This document shows positions 26,319-35,260 of a stretch of DNA of 64,000 bases, piece after piece. Under the pieces are notes generated by a model, which did no database searches, was not told the DNA's origin, and was given only the letters and a program-made list of their open reading frames with translations. Origin of the DNA: CAZEQJ01 sp964514385. Its GTDB lineage: Bacteria; Bacteroidota; Bacteroidia; Cytophagales; Cyclobacteriaceae. Where the stretch lies: assembly GCA_964514385.1 (NCBI GenBank), contig CAZEQJ010000003.1:119344-183343 (forward strand). Reading direction: 5' to 3'. A program made the translations under genes and the position numbers. Numbering within the stretch: the stretch's first letter is position 1; every line of letters begins with the position of its first letter.

Positions 26319-27725
26319 TCAGGACAGATCTACATCTACCTCTTCAATAACAGGGAGCTGCGACATCTCTTTATTGAATTTGAGTGTAAATTCCGTACCC
26401 TGACCCATATGTGTTTTCACGGTGATATTTCCTCCATGCTGGCGCATGATCTGGCGGCTGAGACTTAGTCCGATGCCGCTGCCCGTGCGTTTGGTAGTAA
26501 AAAAAGGAATAAAGATTTTCTGAAGTGCTTCTTCATCAATACCTGATCCGTTGTCTGCGATCTTGATGGTCGGTTGCTGATGTTCCATACTGTAGGACAG
26601 GTGAATACGCCTGTCTTGATTTTCGCGTAATGCCTCCACAGCATTTTTCATCAGGTTGATAAGCACCTGTGATATAAGCTCCTGATCGACTGCAATCTCT
26701 GCGGTTTCTGGTTCAATACTCTGAGTAAGAGCAATTTTATACTCATTGATTTCAAACTGCATGAGGGTGAGTACGTGATGAAATAACTCAGCCACAGATA
26801 CTGTCTGCAATTTAGGTTTAGGGATTATGGTCAGATTTCTGAAATCGCTTACAAAGCGAATAAGTCCTTCACTTCGCTTGTGAATAGTTTCAACTGATTT
26901 GTAAAGGTCTTTTACTTCATCATTACTGATGGCATTCACTTCCATATCATTGTGCAGCTGATACTCAAGTTCTTTTTCCACCAGTGCTGCCAGTGACGAA
27001 ATGGGTGTTACCGAATTCATTATTTCATGCGTGAGAACACGTACCAGGTTTTGCCATGCCTCCATCTCTTTTTCTTCCAGCTCGCTCTGTATATTCTGCA
27101 ACGATATCAGCTTAAAGCTCTCGTCTTTGAGTGTAAGTTCGATGGCATATATAGACAACTGGATCGGACCTTCTTCAGATTCCAGCTTTACAAGAGCCCG
27201 TCCTCCGGTTTTCAATGACTTCAGGTGATCTACCAGTTTGGGGTTTACCACCTTAAGCTCGTTGATGTTATTGAGTTGTTTTACTTCCAGCAGCTCCCGT
27301 GCTGCTCGGTTGATGATTTGGATGTTGCCCTCACGGTTAAAGGTGAAAATCCCAATTGAAGCGTGTTGCACAATGGTTTTTATATATTGGTACTGCTGCT
27401 CCACTTCTTCCCTGTGCTTTCTGAAGCTGTCGAGGACTTTATTGAATTCACTTTTCAGTACTTCATAATAATCATCAGTTTCCTTTACCTGGAAATTATC
27501 CGGGAGCGTTTCCTCAGACAGTCTTTTAAAGAATCTTGCGATAGCCTTATTGGTAGCATCAAGATATACCACCAGATTAAAGACCTGGAATATCACAAGT
27601 CCAAGCACAATCAGCCAGAATAATATATAGCCATCGTTGTAGATGAGGTGTGCCAGCAGAAAAGTGGATGCCACCAGCACCACAGCTCTGAGGATGATGT
27701 TGATCTGATAATTATTAAAGCCCAT
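26319..27725 (-). CDS. NtrY-like membrane sensor histidine kinase with PAS domain
   Basis: At 468 residues this has two N-terminal transmembrane helices (about 8-28 and 32-55) with almost no periplasmic loop, so it senses within the membrane or cytoplasm. A HAMP-like linker, a PAS domain (about 112-215, 'IVQHASIGIFTFNREGNIQI'), the phospho-accepting H233 in 'LTHEIMNSVTPI' and a full ATPase domain ('DNGSGIDE', 'FFTTKRTGSGIGLSLSRQI') follow. The H-box type is that of NtrY-like kinases that pair with sigma-54 regulators. It overlaps the regulator gene by 11 bases and precedes the TonB receptor, which is its plausible target locus. Confidence 0.92.
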   Translation of the reverse strand: MGFNNYQINIILRAVVLVASTFLLAHLIYNDGYILFWLIVLGLVIFQVFNLVVYLDATNKAIARFFKRLSEETLPDNFQVKETDDYYEVLKSEFNKVLDSFRKHREEVEQQYQYIKTIVQHASIGIFTFNREGNIQIINRAARELLEVKQLNNINELKVVNPKLVDHLKSLKTGGRALVKLESEEGPIQLSIYAIELTLKDESFKLISLQNIQSELEEKEMEAWQNLVRVLTHEIMNSVTPISSLAALVEKELEYQLHNDMEVNAISNDEVKDLYKSVETIHKRSEGLIRFVSDFRNLTIIPKPKLQTVSVAELFHHVLTLMQFEINEYKIALTQSIEPETAEIAVDQELISQVLINLMKNAVEALRENQDRRIHLSYSMEHQQPTIKIADNGSGIDEEALQKIFIPFFTTKRTGSGIGLSLSRQIMRQHGGNITVKTHMGQGTEFTLKFNKEMSQLPVIEEVDVDLS

Positions 27726-29091
27726 ACTTTTCCAGACGACGATATAGTGAAGCGCGTGTTAGTCCCAGTTCCTTGGCCGCCTGTGAAATATTACCACCAT
27801 ATTTGTTGATGGCTTTTTCTATAGCAGTTTTTTCAAGTTCATCCAGGTTCAGCTGGTTGGACACCTCTTTTTCTCCGGTTTTTTGGGTCAGAAAGAAAAA
27901 ATCGTCTGCGGTCAGTGTATGCCCATCGCACATGATTATTGCTCTTTCGATAGCGTGTTGCAATTCACGAATATTACCCGGCCAACCGTACGACTGTAAT
28001 TTTTTTTCACCGGATGAGGAAAGTCTGATACCTTTTTTGCGGTATTTAATTCCGTAAGAATCCAGAAAATGGGATGCGAGCAGAGGTATGTCTGTCACCC
28101 GTTCCCTTAGCGGGGGGAGGTGTATTTCCACGGTATTGATCCTGTAGAGGAGGTCCTGACGAAATGCGCTTTCTCCTACCATATCATAGACCGGCATGTT
28201 GGTAGCGCAAATCAGACGGATATCTACGGGTACAGGCTTATTGGAGCCTACTCTGAATATCTCACGTCGTTGCAAAGCGGTTAGTAACTTTGATTGTAAA
28301 GGCAGGCTGAGGTTACCGATCTCATCAAGAAACAGGGTGCCACCGTCAGCAGCTTCAAATCTTCCGATACGATCTTCACGGGCATCGGTAAAAGCACCTT
28401 TTTTATGTCCAAAAAGCTCACTTTCGAATAGGGTTTCGGTAATCGCACCCATATCAACACTTACAAATACATTTTCTTTCAGGTGCGAGCGCTGATGAAT
28501 AGCACGCGCTATCAACTCTTTACCTGTACCGTTTTCACCTAAAATGAGAATATTAGCGTCTGTTTCAGCTACCTTGTCAATTACAGAAAAAACTTCCTTT
28601 ATCCTTTGACTCTCACCGATGATGTTTTTGAATGGCTGATTGACCTGTTCTTCGAGTTGCTGGTTGACTTTTTTCAGCTCGTTTACCTTTTTATAAGATT
28701 GATTCAGCTTTACGGCAGCAGAAAGTGTGGCCAAAAGTTTTTCATTTTGCCAGGGCTTCAGCACAAAGTCTGTCGCGCCAAGTTTTAAAGCCTTTACAGC
28801 CATTTCCACGTCGCCAAAGGCTGTTATCAATACGACTACGGCGTCTGGCACACGTTCCAGTATTTCCTGGAGCCACTGAAAGCCCTCCTTGCCGCTTGTG
28901 ATATCCTTGCTGAAGTTCATGTCGAGCATGATTACATCATAAGTGCCATTATTCAGTAGAAAAGGTATTTTCAGTGGGTTTTTTTCAATTACTACCTCTT
29001 GTGCATGTTTTTTTAGCAACATTTTTGCTGCCAGTAACACATCTTCGTCATCATCAATGATCAGGATTTTACCAAGCTCTTTATCCTCCAT
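27715..29091 (-). CDS. NtrC-family sigma-54-dependent response regulator
   Basis: This regulator of about 458 residues has a receiver domain (phospho-acceptor D57 in 'VIMLDMNF', 'LITAFG', 'LKPW'), an AAA+ domain with Walker A 'GENGTGKE' (185-192) and Walker B 'GGTLFLDEIGNL', and a Fis-type helix-turn-helix ('NISQAAKELGLTRASLYRRL'). The sigma-54 contact loop reads GAFTDA (232-237), not the usual GAFTGA. It should activate sigma-54 promoters when phosphorylated by the overlapping kinase. The frame extends to 29121, but the ATG at 29091 starts ten residues closer to the receiver. No convincing GG-N10-GC promoter was found in the adjacent gaps. Confidence 0.92.
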   Translation of the reverse strand: MEDKELGKILIIDDDEDVLLAAKMLLKKHAQEVVIEKNPLKIPFLLNNGTYDVIMLDMNFSKDITSGKEGFQWLQEILERVPDAVVVLITAFGDVEMAVKALKLGATDFVLKPWQNEKLLATLSAAVKLNQSYKKVNELKKVNQQLEEQVNQPFKNIIGESQRIKEVFSVIDKVAETDANILILGENGTGKELIARAIHQRSHLKENVFVSVDMGAITETLFESELFGHKKGAFTDAREDRIGRFEAADGGTLFLDEIGNLSLPLQSKLLTALQRREIFRVGSNKPVPVDIRLICATNMPVYDMVGESAFRQDLLYRINTVEIHLPPLRERVTDIPLLASHFLDSYGIKYRKKGIRLSSSGEKKLQSYGWPGNIRELQHAIERAIIMCDGHTLTADDFFFLTQKTGEKEVSNQLNLDELEKTAIEKAINKYGGNISQAAKELGLTRASLYRRLEKYGL

Positions 29092-29153
29092 ATATGTGGG
29101 GTCAATTGTCTGTAAAACCAAAGTACCGGAAAAACAGGGATATATTCAAAAGA

Positions 29154-29173
29154 GGTGTTCATTTTCGAACACC
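29154..29173 (-). terminator. Weak hairpin between PAS gene and NtrC-type gene
   Basis: GGTGTTC-ATTTTC-GAACACC (7-base arms) is followed, reading leftward on the - strand, by a short TCTTTTG. It could end transcription of the HAD-PAS pair before the regulator operon. The stem is short and the T-run poor, so the call is tentative. Confidence 0.3.
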
Positions 29174-29195
29174 ATGAGTGGTTTATCTGGCTGCG

Positions 29196-29792
29196 TTATG
29201 TGTTTTTCAGAATATTTTCCAGATTACGGCTTGCGGCATTGAGTAACTGAATCAATTCCTGATCGATTACCTTCCCTTCCTCAGCTGATTTATCGATAAG
29301 CTTGATCAGGCCCAGCAGGCTGGCCAGCGGGGCACGTATATTTCGGGTATGTTGCTCAGAAAGTAGTTTTAGCTGTCTTTCCCTGCTATTCAGTAATTCT
29401 ACGCTGGATATAAAATCAGAAACATCTACGCCTACACACACAATACCCAGTGGTTCACCGGTTTCGGGTGTTTTAAGTAGCGAGAACTCCCATGAGGATG
29501 TCACAAACTTCTTTTGATCGGGAAGCGGCTTTCTGATGGTAAGTGTTTCCTGATGATTTGGTTTTCGCATGCATCTTTCTGCCGCTTCTATACATTTTTT
29601 CTGATCTTCAGGATGTACAGTATCAATAAATATTTTACCTGCTATTTCCTCATTTTTGCGGAGAAATACCTTTTTGAAATGTTGATTGACATAAAGGTAT
29701 CTGCCCTGTATACTGGTGACGACCAGTTTGATATGGTCTGAGGTATGCATCCATTCAGGGATCAGCTTTTTTATGTCTTCTGTTATGGTCAA
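29196..29792 (-). CDS. PAS protein with degenerate histidine-kinase dimerisation domain
   Basis: From the TTG at 29792 this is 198 residues. A PAS domain covers about 16-128 (start 'HIKLVVTSIQGRYLYVNQHF', end 'GIVCVGVDVSDF'). It is followed by a HisKA-like helix pair 'NIRAPLASLLGLIKLID' (151-167). In functional kinases of this type the residue before 'xIRAP' is the phospho-accepting His; here it is R150, with a His two positions earlier (H148). The protein stops before any ATP-binding domain. It is therefore a sensor or dimerisation partner, not a kinase. Five bases separate it from the HAD gene. The frame is open upstream to 29897 inside the HAD gene, which I reject as a start. Confidence 0.75.
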   Translation of the reverse strand: MTITEDIKKLIPEWMHTSDHIKLVVTSIQGRYLYVNQHFKKVFLRKNEEIAGKIFIDTVHPEDQKKCIEAAERCMRKPNHQETLTIRKPLPDQKKFVTSSWEFSLLKTPETGEPLGIVCVGVDVSDFISSVELLNSRERQLKLLSEQHTRNIRAPLASLLGLIKLIDKSAEEGKVIDQELIQLLNAASRNLENILKNT

Positions 29793-29797
29793 TTTAT

Positions 29798-30406
29798 CTA
29801 AAAATCGATTGATATATAGTTTCTTACATCCAGAACCTGAAATCCTCCTTTTTTTGCAGCTTCTATACCGCTTGGTCCATCTTCCAGTACAATACAATCT
29901 TCTGGTCTGAGCTGCATCAATTCAGCGCATTTCAGGAAGGTATCGGGTGCCGGTTTGGGGTTGGTAATATCATCCACTGTCACAATAATATCAATGAGTT
30001 TATCCAGACCTGTATGAGACAACGCCGGGTAAACTGAGTCATTCACACCTCCTGTCCCTATACTCATTGACAAAGAACCGTGATATTTCTTCAACAGGCC
30101 AAAGACATCATGAATCAGTTCTATTTTATGCAGATTTTCCAGATAATAGTCCCTTTTCAGGGCAGTAGCCTTTACGGGGTCAAGCCCGGCAATTTTATAT
30201 TCCTCACGGATAAACTCGAAGGTGAGCTGCGTAGGTATTCCAGCTCTGGAAAGGAAAAGGCTTTTGTCATAGGTAATGCCAAATTCCCTGAGAGCTTCAT
30301 TGTAGCTTTCATAATGGAGCGGCATGGAATTGATAAGAGTTCCATCCAGATCAAAGATGATCCCTTTTACCCTGTCGTCTATATGGTCAAACAGCTTATT
30401 TTCCAT
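29798..30406 (-). CDS. HAD-superfamily phosphatase, beta-phosphoglucomutase-like
   Basis: This 202-residue cytoplasmic protein has all four HAD motifs: 'FDLDGTLINS' (nucleophile and acid/base Asp near residues 19-21), 'IGTGG' (motif II), 'NPKPAPDTF' (Lys of motif III) and 'LEDGPSGIEAAKKGG' (motif IV). The small helical cap between motifs I and II is of the beta-phosphoglucomutase/GPH type. It may be a phosphatase for a sugar or glycolate phosphate or a mutase; sequence alone does not tell. It heads a - strand run that continues into the PAS and two-component genes. Confidence 0.88.
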   Translation of the reverse strand: MENKLFDHIDDRVKGIIFDLDGTLINSMPLHYESYNEALREFGITYDKSLFLSRAGIPTQLTFEFIREEYKIAGLDPVKATALKRDYYLENLHKIELIHDVFGLLKKYHGSLSMSIGTGGVNDSVYPALSHTGLDKLIDIIVTVDDITNPKPAPDTFLKCAELMQLRPEDCIVLEDGPSGIEAAKKGGFQVLDVRNYISIDF

Positions 30407-30461
30407 CCTATTATTTCCACGAAGTTAAAACTTAACACCAAATTTCAATGTATTATTTAAT

Positions 30462-30929
30462 ATGAAACTAGAGTCAGTCTGGGATTACCCCCGTCCACCA
30501 AGATGTGAAGCCTTCTCCGGGCATATTCGTATTATACATGCCAATACCCTGATAGCTGATACGAACAGGGCGTTCAGGGTACTGGAAACCAGTCATCCGC
30601 CTGTTTATTATATTCCTCCTGAGGATATTCGCATGGAGTTGATTGTGAAAAACCCACATAAAACTTTTTGCGAGTTCAAAGGTCGTGCCTCCTACGTTGA
30701 CCTCATAATGCCGAATCAAAAAATACCTCATGCCGGCTGGTATTATCCTTCCCCTGCCTCCGGGTTCGAAAATATCAGAGACCATATCGCCTTTTATCCT
30801 TCCAAAATGGATAGCTGCATCGTAAATGATGAAAAAGTACAGGCCCAGGAAGGGGATTTTTACGGGGGCTGGATTACCTCAAACATTAAAGGCCCTTTTA
30901 AAGGAGGGGCAGGCACGTGGGGATGGTGA
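30462..30929 (+). CDS. DUF427 domain protein
   Basis: This 155-residue protein matches the small beta-rich DUF427 family: 'VLETSHPPVYYIPPEDIR' (about 42-59), 'TFCEFKGRASY' and 'IAFYPSKMDSCIVNDEKV'. It ends in a Gly/Trp-rich tail ('GGAGTWGW'). Family members are widespread in bacteria and fungi without an agreed function. The ATG at 30462 diverges from the HAD gene across 55 bases. Its stop abuts the stop of the GAF kinase gene with no gap, so neither has its own terminator here. Confidence 0.85.
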   Translation: MKLESVWDYPRPPRCEAFSGHIRIIHANTLIADTNRAFRVLETSHPPVYYIPPEDIRMELIVKNPHKTFCEFKGRASYVDLIMPNQKIPHAGWYYPSPASGFENIRDHIAFYPSKMDSCIVNDEKVQAQEGDFYGGWITSNIKGPFKGGAGTWGW

Positions 30930-32120
30930 TTATTTCGGAATCGTCAACTTAAATGATGTCCATTCTCCAGATTTTGAATCCACATCGATCACGCCCCCCA
31001 TTTTATCAATTATGGACTTTACGATAGAAAGACCGATGCCGGTGCTGTCGATATTCGTAGAGGTATTGAGTTTGCCGAATAACTTAAAGATTTTCTGAAA
31101 CCCTTTTTTTGGTATTCCGGGTCCGTTGTCCTTAACTTCGATGAAATAGCTGTCGGTTTGCTCATCCACATTAACCTCTATTCGGGGGGCTTTTTTGTCA
31201 TTATGCTTTATGGCATTCATTATCAGGTTACTTAATATCTGATGGATTGCCTGGCGGTTGGCCCGTATTTCAATATTTTTTCTGTTAAAGCTGATCTCAG
31301 GTTTAAGTTCATCTTTGATGAGGTCAACAATATCCAGCACCATTGCATTTATCGGTAATGTCTCTTTTTCTTCCAGTGCAATCTGGCTGTTAATGTGAAA
31401 ATCCAGAATGCCATTGATCATTGAGCGCATATTACGTGCATTCAAGTCCACATATTCGTGGTATTTCTTTATGGTAGCCTCATCCAGATCAGCTGTAAGA
31501 AGTAACCGGGCTATGGATTCAATGGTATTAAGTGGTGCTTTCAGGTCGTGCGCCAGGGCATAACTAAATGTCTCCAGGTCACTGAGCTGATGTTCCAGCT
31601 TCTGTTTCAGGATATCCAGATCTGTTGTCTTTTTGCGTGATTCAATCAGACGCATCGTGATATCTGCGAGTGATTGGAGGGAGTCAATCTGGTCCTGTGT
31701 AGGCTGCATTGGTTTCACATCCAGCACACACAATGTACCCAGTGCATATCCGTTACTATCGACTAACGGAATACCCATATAAAAGCGTATCCTAGGATCA
31801 GCACGCACTAACGGATTATTTGCAAACCGTTTATCTGCCTGCGTATCCGGCACTATCATAGGCTCATGGGGGGTGTTGATGGCATGAGCACAAAAAGAAA
31901 CATCACGGCTGGTCTGATCTATATCTACACCAACCCTGGCCTTGAACCACTGCCGGTCTTCTGCCACCAGACTCACGAGGGATAAAGGAGATCCGGTGAT
32001 CTGGGCGGCCATTTTTACAATAGCATCATAATCCTTCTCTGGCATAGTATCCAGGATGTTGTAGCACCTGAGTGCATCTAGCCGCTCATTTTCATTAGCC
32101 GGTGTTTGGGGAATTTTCAT
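30930..32120 (-). CDS. GAF-domain sensor histidine kinase (soluble)
   Basis: At 396 residues with no transmembrane helix, this has a GAF domain (about 24-160, with 'RDVSFCAHAI' and 'FYMGIPLVDSNGYALGTLCV'), the H-box 'YALAHDLKAPLNTIESIARL' (H191) and an ATPase domain ('NAIKHN', 'DNGPGIPKKG', 'TGIGLSIVKSIIDKMGG'). This GAF-HisKA order is common in cytoplasmic kinases of Bacteroidota. No response regulator lies next to it, so its partner is unknown. The 145-base gap upstream is shared with the divergent DUF4301 gene. Confidence 0.92.
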   Translation of the reverse strand: MKIPQTPANENERLDALRCYNILDTMPEKDYDAIVKMAAQITGSPLSLVSLVAEDRQWFKARVGVDIDQTSRDVSFCAHAINTPHEPMIVPDTQADKRFANNPLVRADPRIRFYMGIPLVDSNGYALGTLCVLDVKPMQPTQDQIDSLQSLADITMRLIESRKKTTDLDILKQKLEHQLSDLETFSYALAHDLKAPLNTIESIARLLLTADLDEATIKKYHEYVDLNARNMRSMINGILDFHINSQIALEEKETLPINAMVLDIVDLIKDELKPEISFNRKNIEIRANRQAIHQILSNLIMNAIKHNDKKAPRIEVNVDEQTDSYFIEVKDNGPGIPKKGFQKIFKLFGKLNTSTNIDSTGIGLSIVKSIIDKMGGVIDVDSKSGEWTSFKLTIPK

Positions 32121-32265
32121 TAAGTATTACTTTCCACGGATAAAATTACTCTTAATCAAAAAATTTAAAGTCCAAAAAGATTCAATTTTTGTACATTGTA
32201 AACTGAGGATACGATCTTATATCATATAAACGAAAATAAGGGAATATTGATCCAATACGGTTACT

Positions 32266-33798
32266 ATGGAGTATAACGAAAAATTAAAACAAAAAATTGC
32301 AGAACTTGGAATATCCGAAGAAGAGGTATCAAAACAATTAAAGCAACTAAAGGATGGTTTTCCTTACATCCGCCTGGTGTCACCTGCCACTATTGATAAT
32401 GGTATTCAACGAATTCCATTGGATCAAAATCATGATTACATCACCCGTTTCGATCATTTTGAAGGAAAAATTCTCAAGTTTGTGCCAGCATCAGGCGCCG
32501 CATCGCGCATGTTTAAAAAGCTATTCGAGTTTGTTGAACAATATGACAAAACCTCGAAAGAGGCAGATCAACTATTAGCAAATACGGGACTTCAGTCGAT
32601 GGGATATTTTATTGAAAATATACACGCTTTCGCCTTCTATGAATCTCTTTCCAGCATGCTGGAAATCAAAGGGCTGGATATAAACGAGCTCGTAACCAAC
32701 CGTGATTATGACATCATTATAAATGCCTTACTGGAGGAAGACGGACTGAACTATGGTCAGTTGCCAAAAGGATTATTGCTCTTCCATACCTATGGTCTGG
32801 GTTATCGCACCGCCTTTGAGGAGCATCTGGCAGAGGCGGCAGAATATGCAACGAAAAATGGTGCTGCCAGACTGCATTTTACGGTCTCGCCGGAGCATGA
32901 GGAAGCATTTATGCAACTTTATGATGCCGTAAAAGCCGGCTATCAGAAAGAATTTCATGTGACGTATGATGTTGATTTTTCCAATCAGCTTCCCAGTACA
33001 GACACCATTGCAGTCACAATGGAAAATGAGCCTTTTGTTATGGAAAATGATGAAGTGCTCTTTCGGCCCGGTGGTCACGGTGCATTGCTCTCCAATCTTC
33101 AAATGATAGATGCTGACCTTATCTTCATCAAAAATATCGACAATGTAGTGCCCGATCGGCTGAAGGCTTCAACCATCACCTATAAAAAACTATTAGGGGG
33201 GCTGCTGCTGGAGATTCGGGAGAAGGTGTATGCTTATCAGCAACACATGGAGGAGTCGCCAGAATCTGCCCCTCTGGATGAAATAAAGGCCTTCGTCACA
33301 GAAAAGTTAGGTGTGCGAAATATGGGTGACGACCTGTCCGGGCAGGAGTTGCATGACTTTCTGCGTCGTAAACTATTTCGCCCGATACGGGTCTGCGGTA
33401 TGGTGCTGAATGAAGGTGAGCCTGGCGGAGGTCCATTCTGGGCAGTAAATACTGATGAAACCGTAAGCTTACAGATCGTAGAGTCAGCCCAGATTGACCC
33501 CGATGATGCCGGACAGCAGGAAATTGTCGCAGGAGCCACGCATTTCAACCCGGTGGATATTGTATGCTGTATACACGATTATAAAGGAAGAAAATATGAC
33601 TTGAAGCAATTCGTGGATGAAACAACCGGGTTTATTGCCAGAAAATCAAAAGATGGTCGTGACCTGAAAGCACTGGAGCTTCCCGGCTTGTGGAATGGTG
33701 CCATGAGTGACTGGTCAACTTTGTTTGTCGAAGTTCCTGCGATTACGTTCAACCCGGTTAAAACAGTCAATGATCTTCTGAGAGAAGAGCATCAATAA
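32266..33798 (+). CDS. DUF4301 family protein
   Basis: This 510-residue soluble protein fits DUF4301, a Bacteroidota family of unknown function. Visible landmarks are 'LKFVPASGAASRMFKKLFEF' (about 70-89, reminiscent of a phosphate-binding loop of nucleotidyltransferase-like proteins), 'LFRPGGHGALLSNLQMIDAD' and 'IKNIDNVVPDRLK', which together recall sugar-nucleotide pyrophosphorylase folds. The C-terminal third contains 'VCGMVLNEGEPGGGPFW'. I infer a possible nucleotidyltransferase-like activity, without direct proof. It is a single gene between divergent and convergent neighbours, and its stop abuts that of purB. Confidence 0.8.
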   Translation: MEYNEKLKQKIAELGISEEEVSKQLKQLKDGFPYIRLVSPATIDNGIQRIPLDQNHDYITRFDHFEGKILKFVPASGAASRMFKKLFEFVEQYDKTSKEADQLLANTGLQSMGYFIENIHAFAFYESLSSMLEIKGLDINELVTNRDYDIIINALLEEDGLNYGQLPKGLLLFHTYGLGYRTAFEEHLAEAAEYATKNGAARLHFTVSPEHEEAFMQLYDAVKAGYQKEFHVTYDVDFSNQLPSTDTIAVTMENEPFVMENDEVLFRPGGHGALLSNLQMIDADLIFIKNIDNVVPDRLKASTITYKKLLGGLLLEIREKVYAYQQHMEESPESAPLDEIKAFVTEKLGVRNMGDDLSGQELHDFLRRKLFRPIRVCGMVLNEGEPGGGPFWAVNTDETVSLQIVESAQIDPDDAGQQEIVAGATHFNPVDIVCCIHDYKGRKYDLKQFVDETTGFIARKSKDGRDLKALELPGLWNGAMSDWSTLFVEVPAITFNPVKTVNDLLREEHQ

Positions 33799-35145
33799 TT
33801 AGCGACCTGTGTAATTAAAAGGGGTAATGGCGCGGATTTCTGACTTTACTTCCTCACGGATATCGAGTTGATCTACAAACGAAGCTATTGCGTTGTGATC
33901 AATTTTTTCGTTTGTGCGTGTAAGTGCTTTCAATGTTTCATACGGTTTGGGATAGCCTTCACGTCGCAGGATAGTCTGAATGGCCTCGGCCAGTACCGCC
34001 CAGTTATTATCAAGGTCTTCTCTGACTTTGGATTCATTCAGCAGCAGTTTGTCCAGCCCCTTCAGGATAGACTGTAGGGAAATGACAGTATGTGCCATAG
34101 GAACGCCAATATTGCGAAGCACTGTACTATCTGTGAGGTCGCGCTGTAACCTGCTTACCGGGAGCTTTTCACTAAGAAAACCTAACACAGCATTGGCGAT
34201 ACCCAGATTACCTTCTGCATTCTCAAAATCGATAGGGTTTACCTTATGTGGCATTGCAGATGAGCCTATTTCATCTTTTTTTATAGATTGCTTGAAATAA
34301 TCCATCGCAATATATTGCCATACATCCCGGCAGAAATCAATTAAAATGGTATTTATACGGCGCAGATTGTCAAAAAAAGCAGCCAGGTAATCATAATGTT
34401 CGATCTGGGTAGTCGGGAAACTCCTTTTCAGTCCGATTTCACCGATTAATTCCTCAGCAAAATGGTGCCAGTCAACATTGGGGTAGGCAATATAATGCGC
34501 GTTCATATTGCCGGTAGCACCACCGAATTTTGCAGTAAAGGGCACCTGCTTCAAATCGGTCAACTGATGGCGTAGCCGGTTGGAAAAAACCTTAAATTCC
34601 TTGCCAAGTCGGGTAGGGGTAGCCGGCTGTCCGTGCGTTCTTGCCAGCATTGGGATATCTTTCCATTCTTCGGCACGCTCCTCAATTTTTGTTATGATAA
34701 GTCCAAATGTGGCCAGAAGACCATCGTGGGCATAAACAAAATCCTTCAGTGACCAGGGAATGGCAGTGTTATTGATGTCCTGACTGGTAAGGCCAAAGTG
34801 AACAAATTCCACACTCTTTTCCCATCGCTCACCCTGAAGTTGTTCTTTAATCCAGTACTCCACTGCCTTAACGTCGTGGTTGGTAGTTTTTTCTATCTCC
34901 TTAATCCTTGATGCCTGCTCCTGGGAAAAGTTTTCACTGATATTCTCCAGATAGGTAATCTCATCAGGTGTCAATGCCGGCAGCTGTGCCAGGCCGAGGT
35001 TATGTAGCTTTATGAGATAAGCAATCTCAACTTTTACACGGTAGTGGATAAGCCCGAATTCGCTGAAATAGGGAGCCAGATGTGGTGTTTTTGATGCATA
35101 TCTTCCGTCTATCGGTCCAATAGATGTAAGCGAAGGATCATTCAT
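33799..35145 (-). CDS. purB: Adenylosuccinate lyase
   Basis: At 448 residues this belongs to the fumarase/aspartase superfamily and acts twice in purine synthesis (SAICAR to AICAR, adenylosuccinate to AMP), releasing fumarate. The superfamily signature is 'SSAMPHKVNPIDFENAEGNL' with the flexible catalytic Ser loop. 'TTNHDVKAVEYWIKEQL' and 'VHFGLTSQDINNTA' are typical of the E. coli-type PurB. The length agrees with that group (about 450). The gene converges on the DUF4301 gene with zero spacing. Confidence 0.95.
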   Translation of the reverse strand: MNDPSLTSIGPIDGRYASKTPHLAPYFSEFGLIHYRVKVEIAYLIKLHNLGLAQLPALTPDEITYLENISENFSQEQASRIKEIEKTTNHDVKAVEYWIKEQLQGERWEKSVEFVHFGLTSQDINNTAIPWSLKDFVYAHDGLLATFGLIITKIEERAEEWKDIPMLARTHGQPATPTRLGKEFKVFSNRLRHQLTDLKQVPFTAKFGGATGNMNAHYIAYPNVDWHHFAEELIGEIGLKRSFPTTQIEHYDYLAAFFDNLRRINTILIDFCRDVWQYIAMDYFKQSIKKDEIGSSAMPHKVNPIDFENAEGNLGIANAVLGFLSEKLPVSRLQRDLTDSTVLRNIGVPMAHTVISLQSILKGLDKLLLNESKVREDLDNNWAVLAEAIQTILRREGYPKPYETLKALTRTNEKIDHNAIASFVDQLDIREEVKSEIRAITPFNYTGR

Positions 35146-35223
35146 TTTTTCAAGATTAAGGCCAAAGTTACGAATAATGTCGTTTTACATAGGAAAATAT
35201 GGTATTTGCGTAACCCTAATCTT

Positions 35224-35231
35224 TAATTTTG
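35224..35231 (+). promoter_or_regulatory. Candidate -7 promoter element for the PaaE-like gene
   Basis: TAATTTTG fits the Bacteroidota -7 consensus TAnnTTTG and lies 30 bases before the ATG at 35261. A TTTG at 35205-35208 could be the -33 element, but its spacing (15 bases) is shorter than usual. Confidence 0.35.
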
Positions 35232-35260
35232 GTTCATGAAATGACGAAATCAGTAAAAAA

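Noticed and set aside
29793..29897. N-terminal extension of the PAS protein into the HAD gene
   Set aside because: The extension is Arg/Lys/Cys-rich shadow sequence of the HAD coding frame; a TTG five bases after the HAD stop is a better start.
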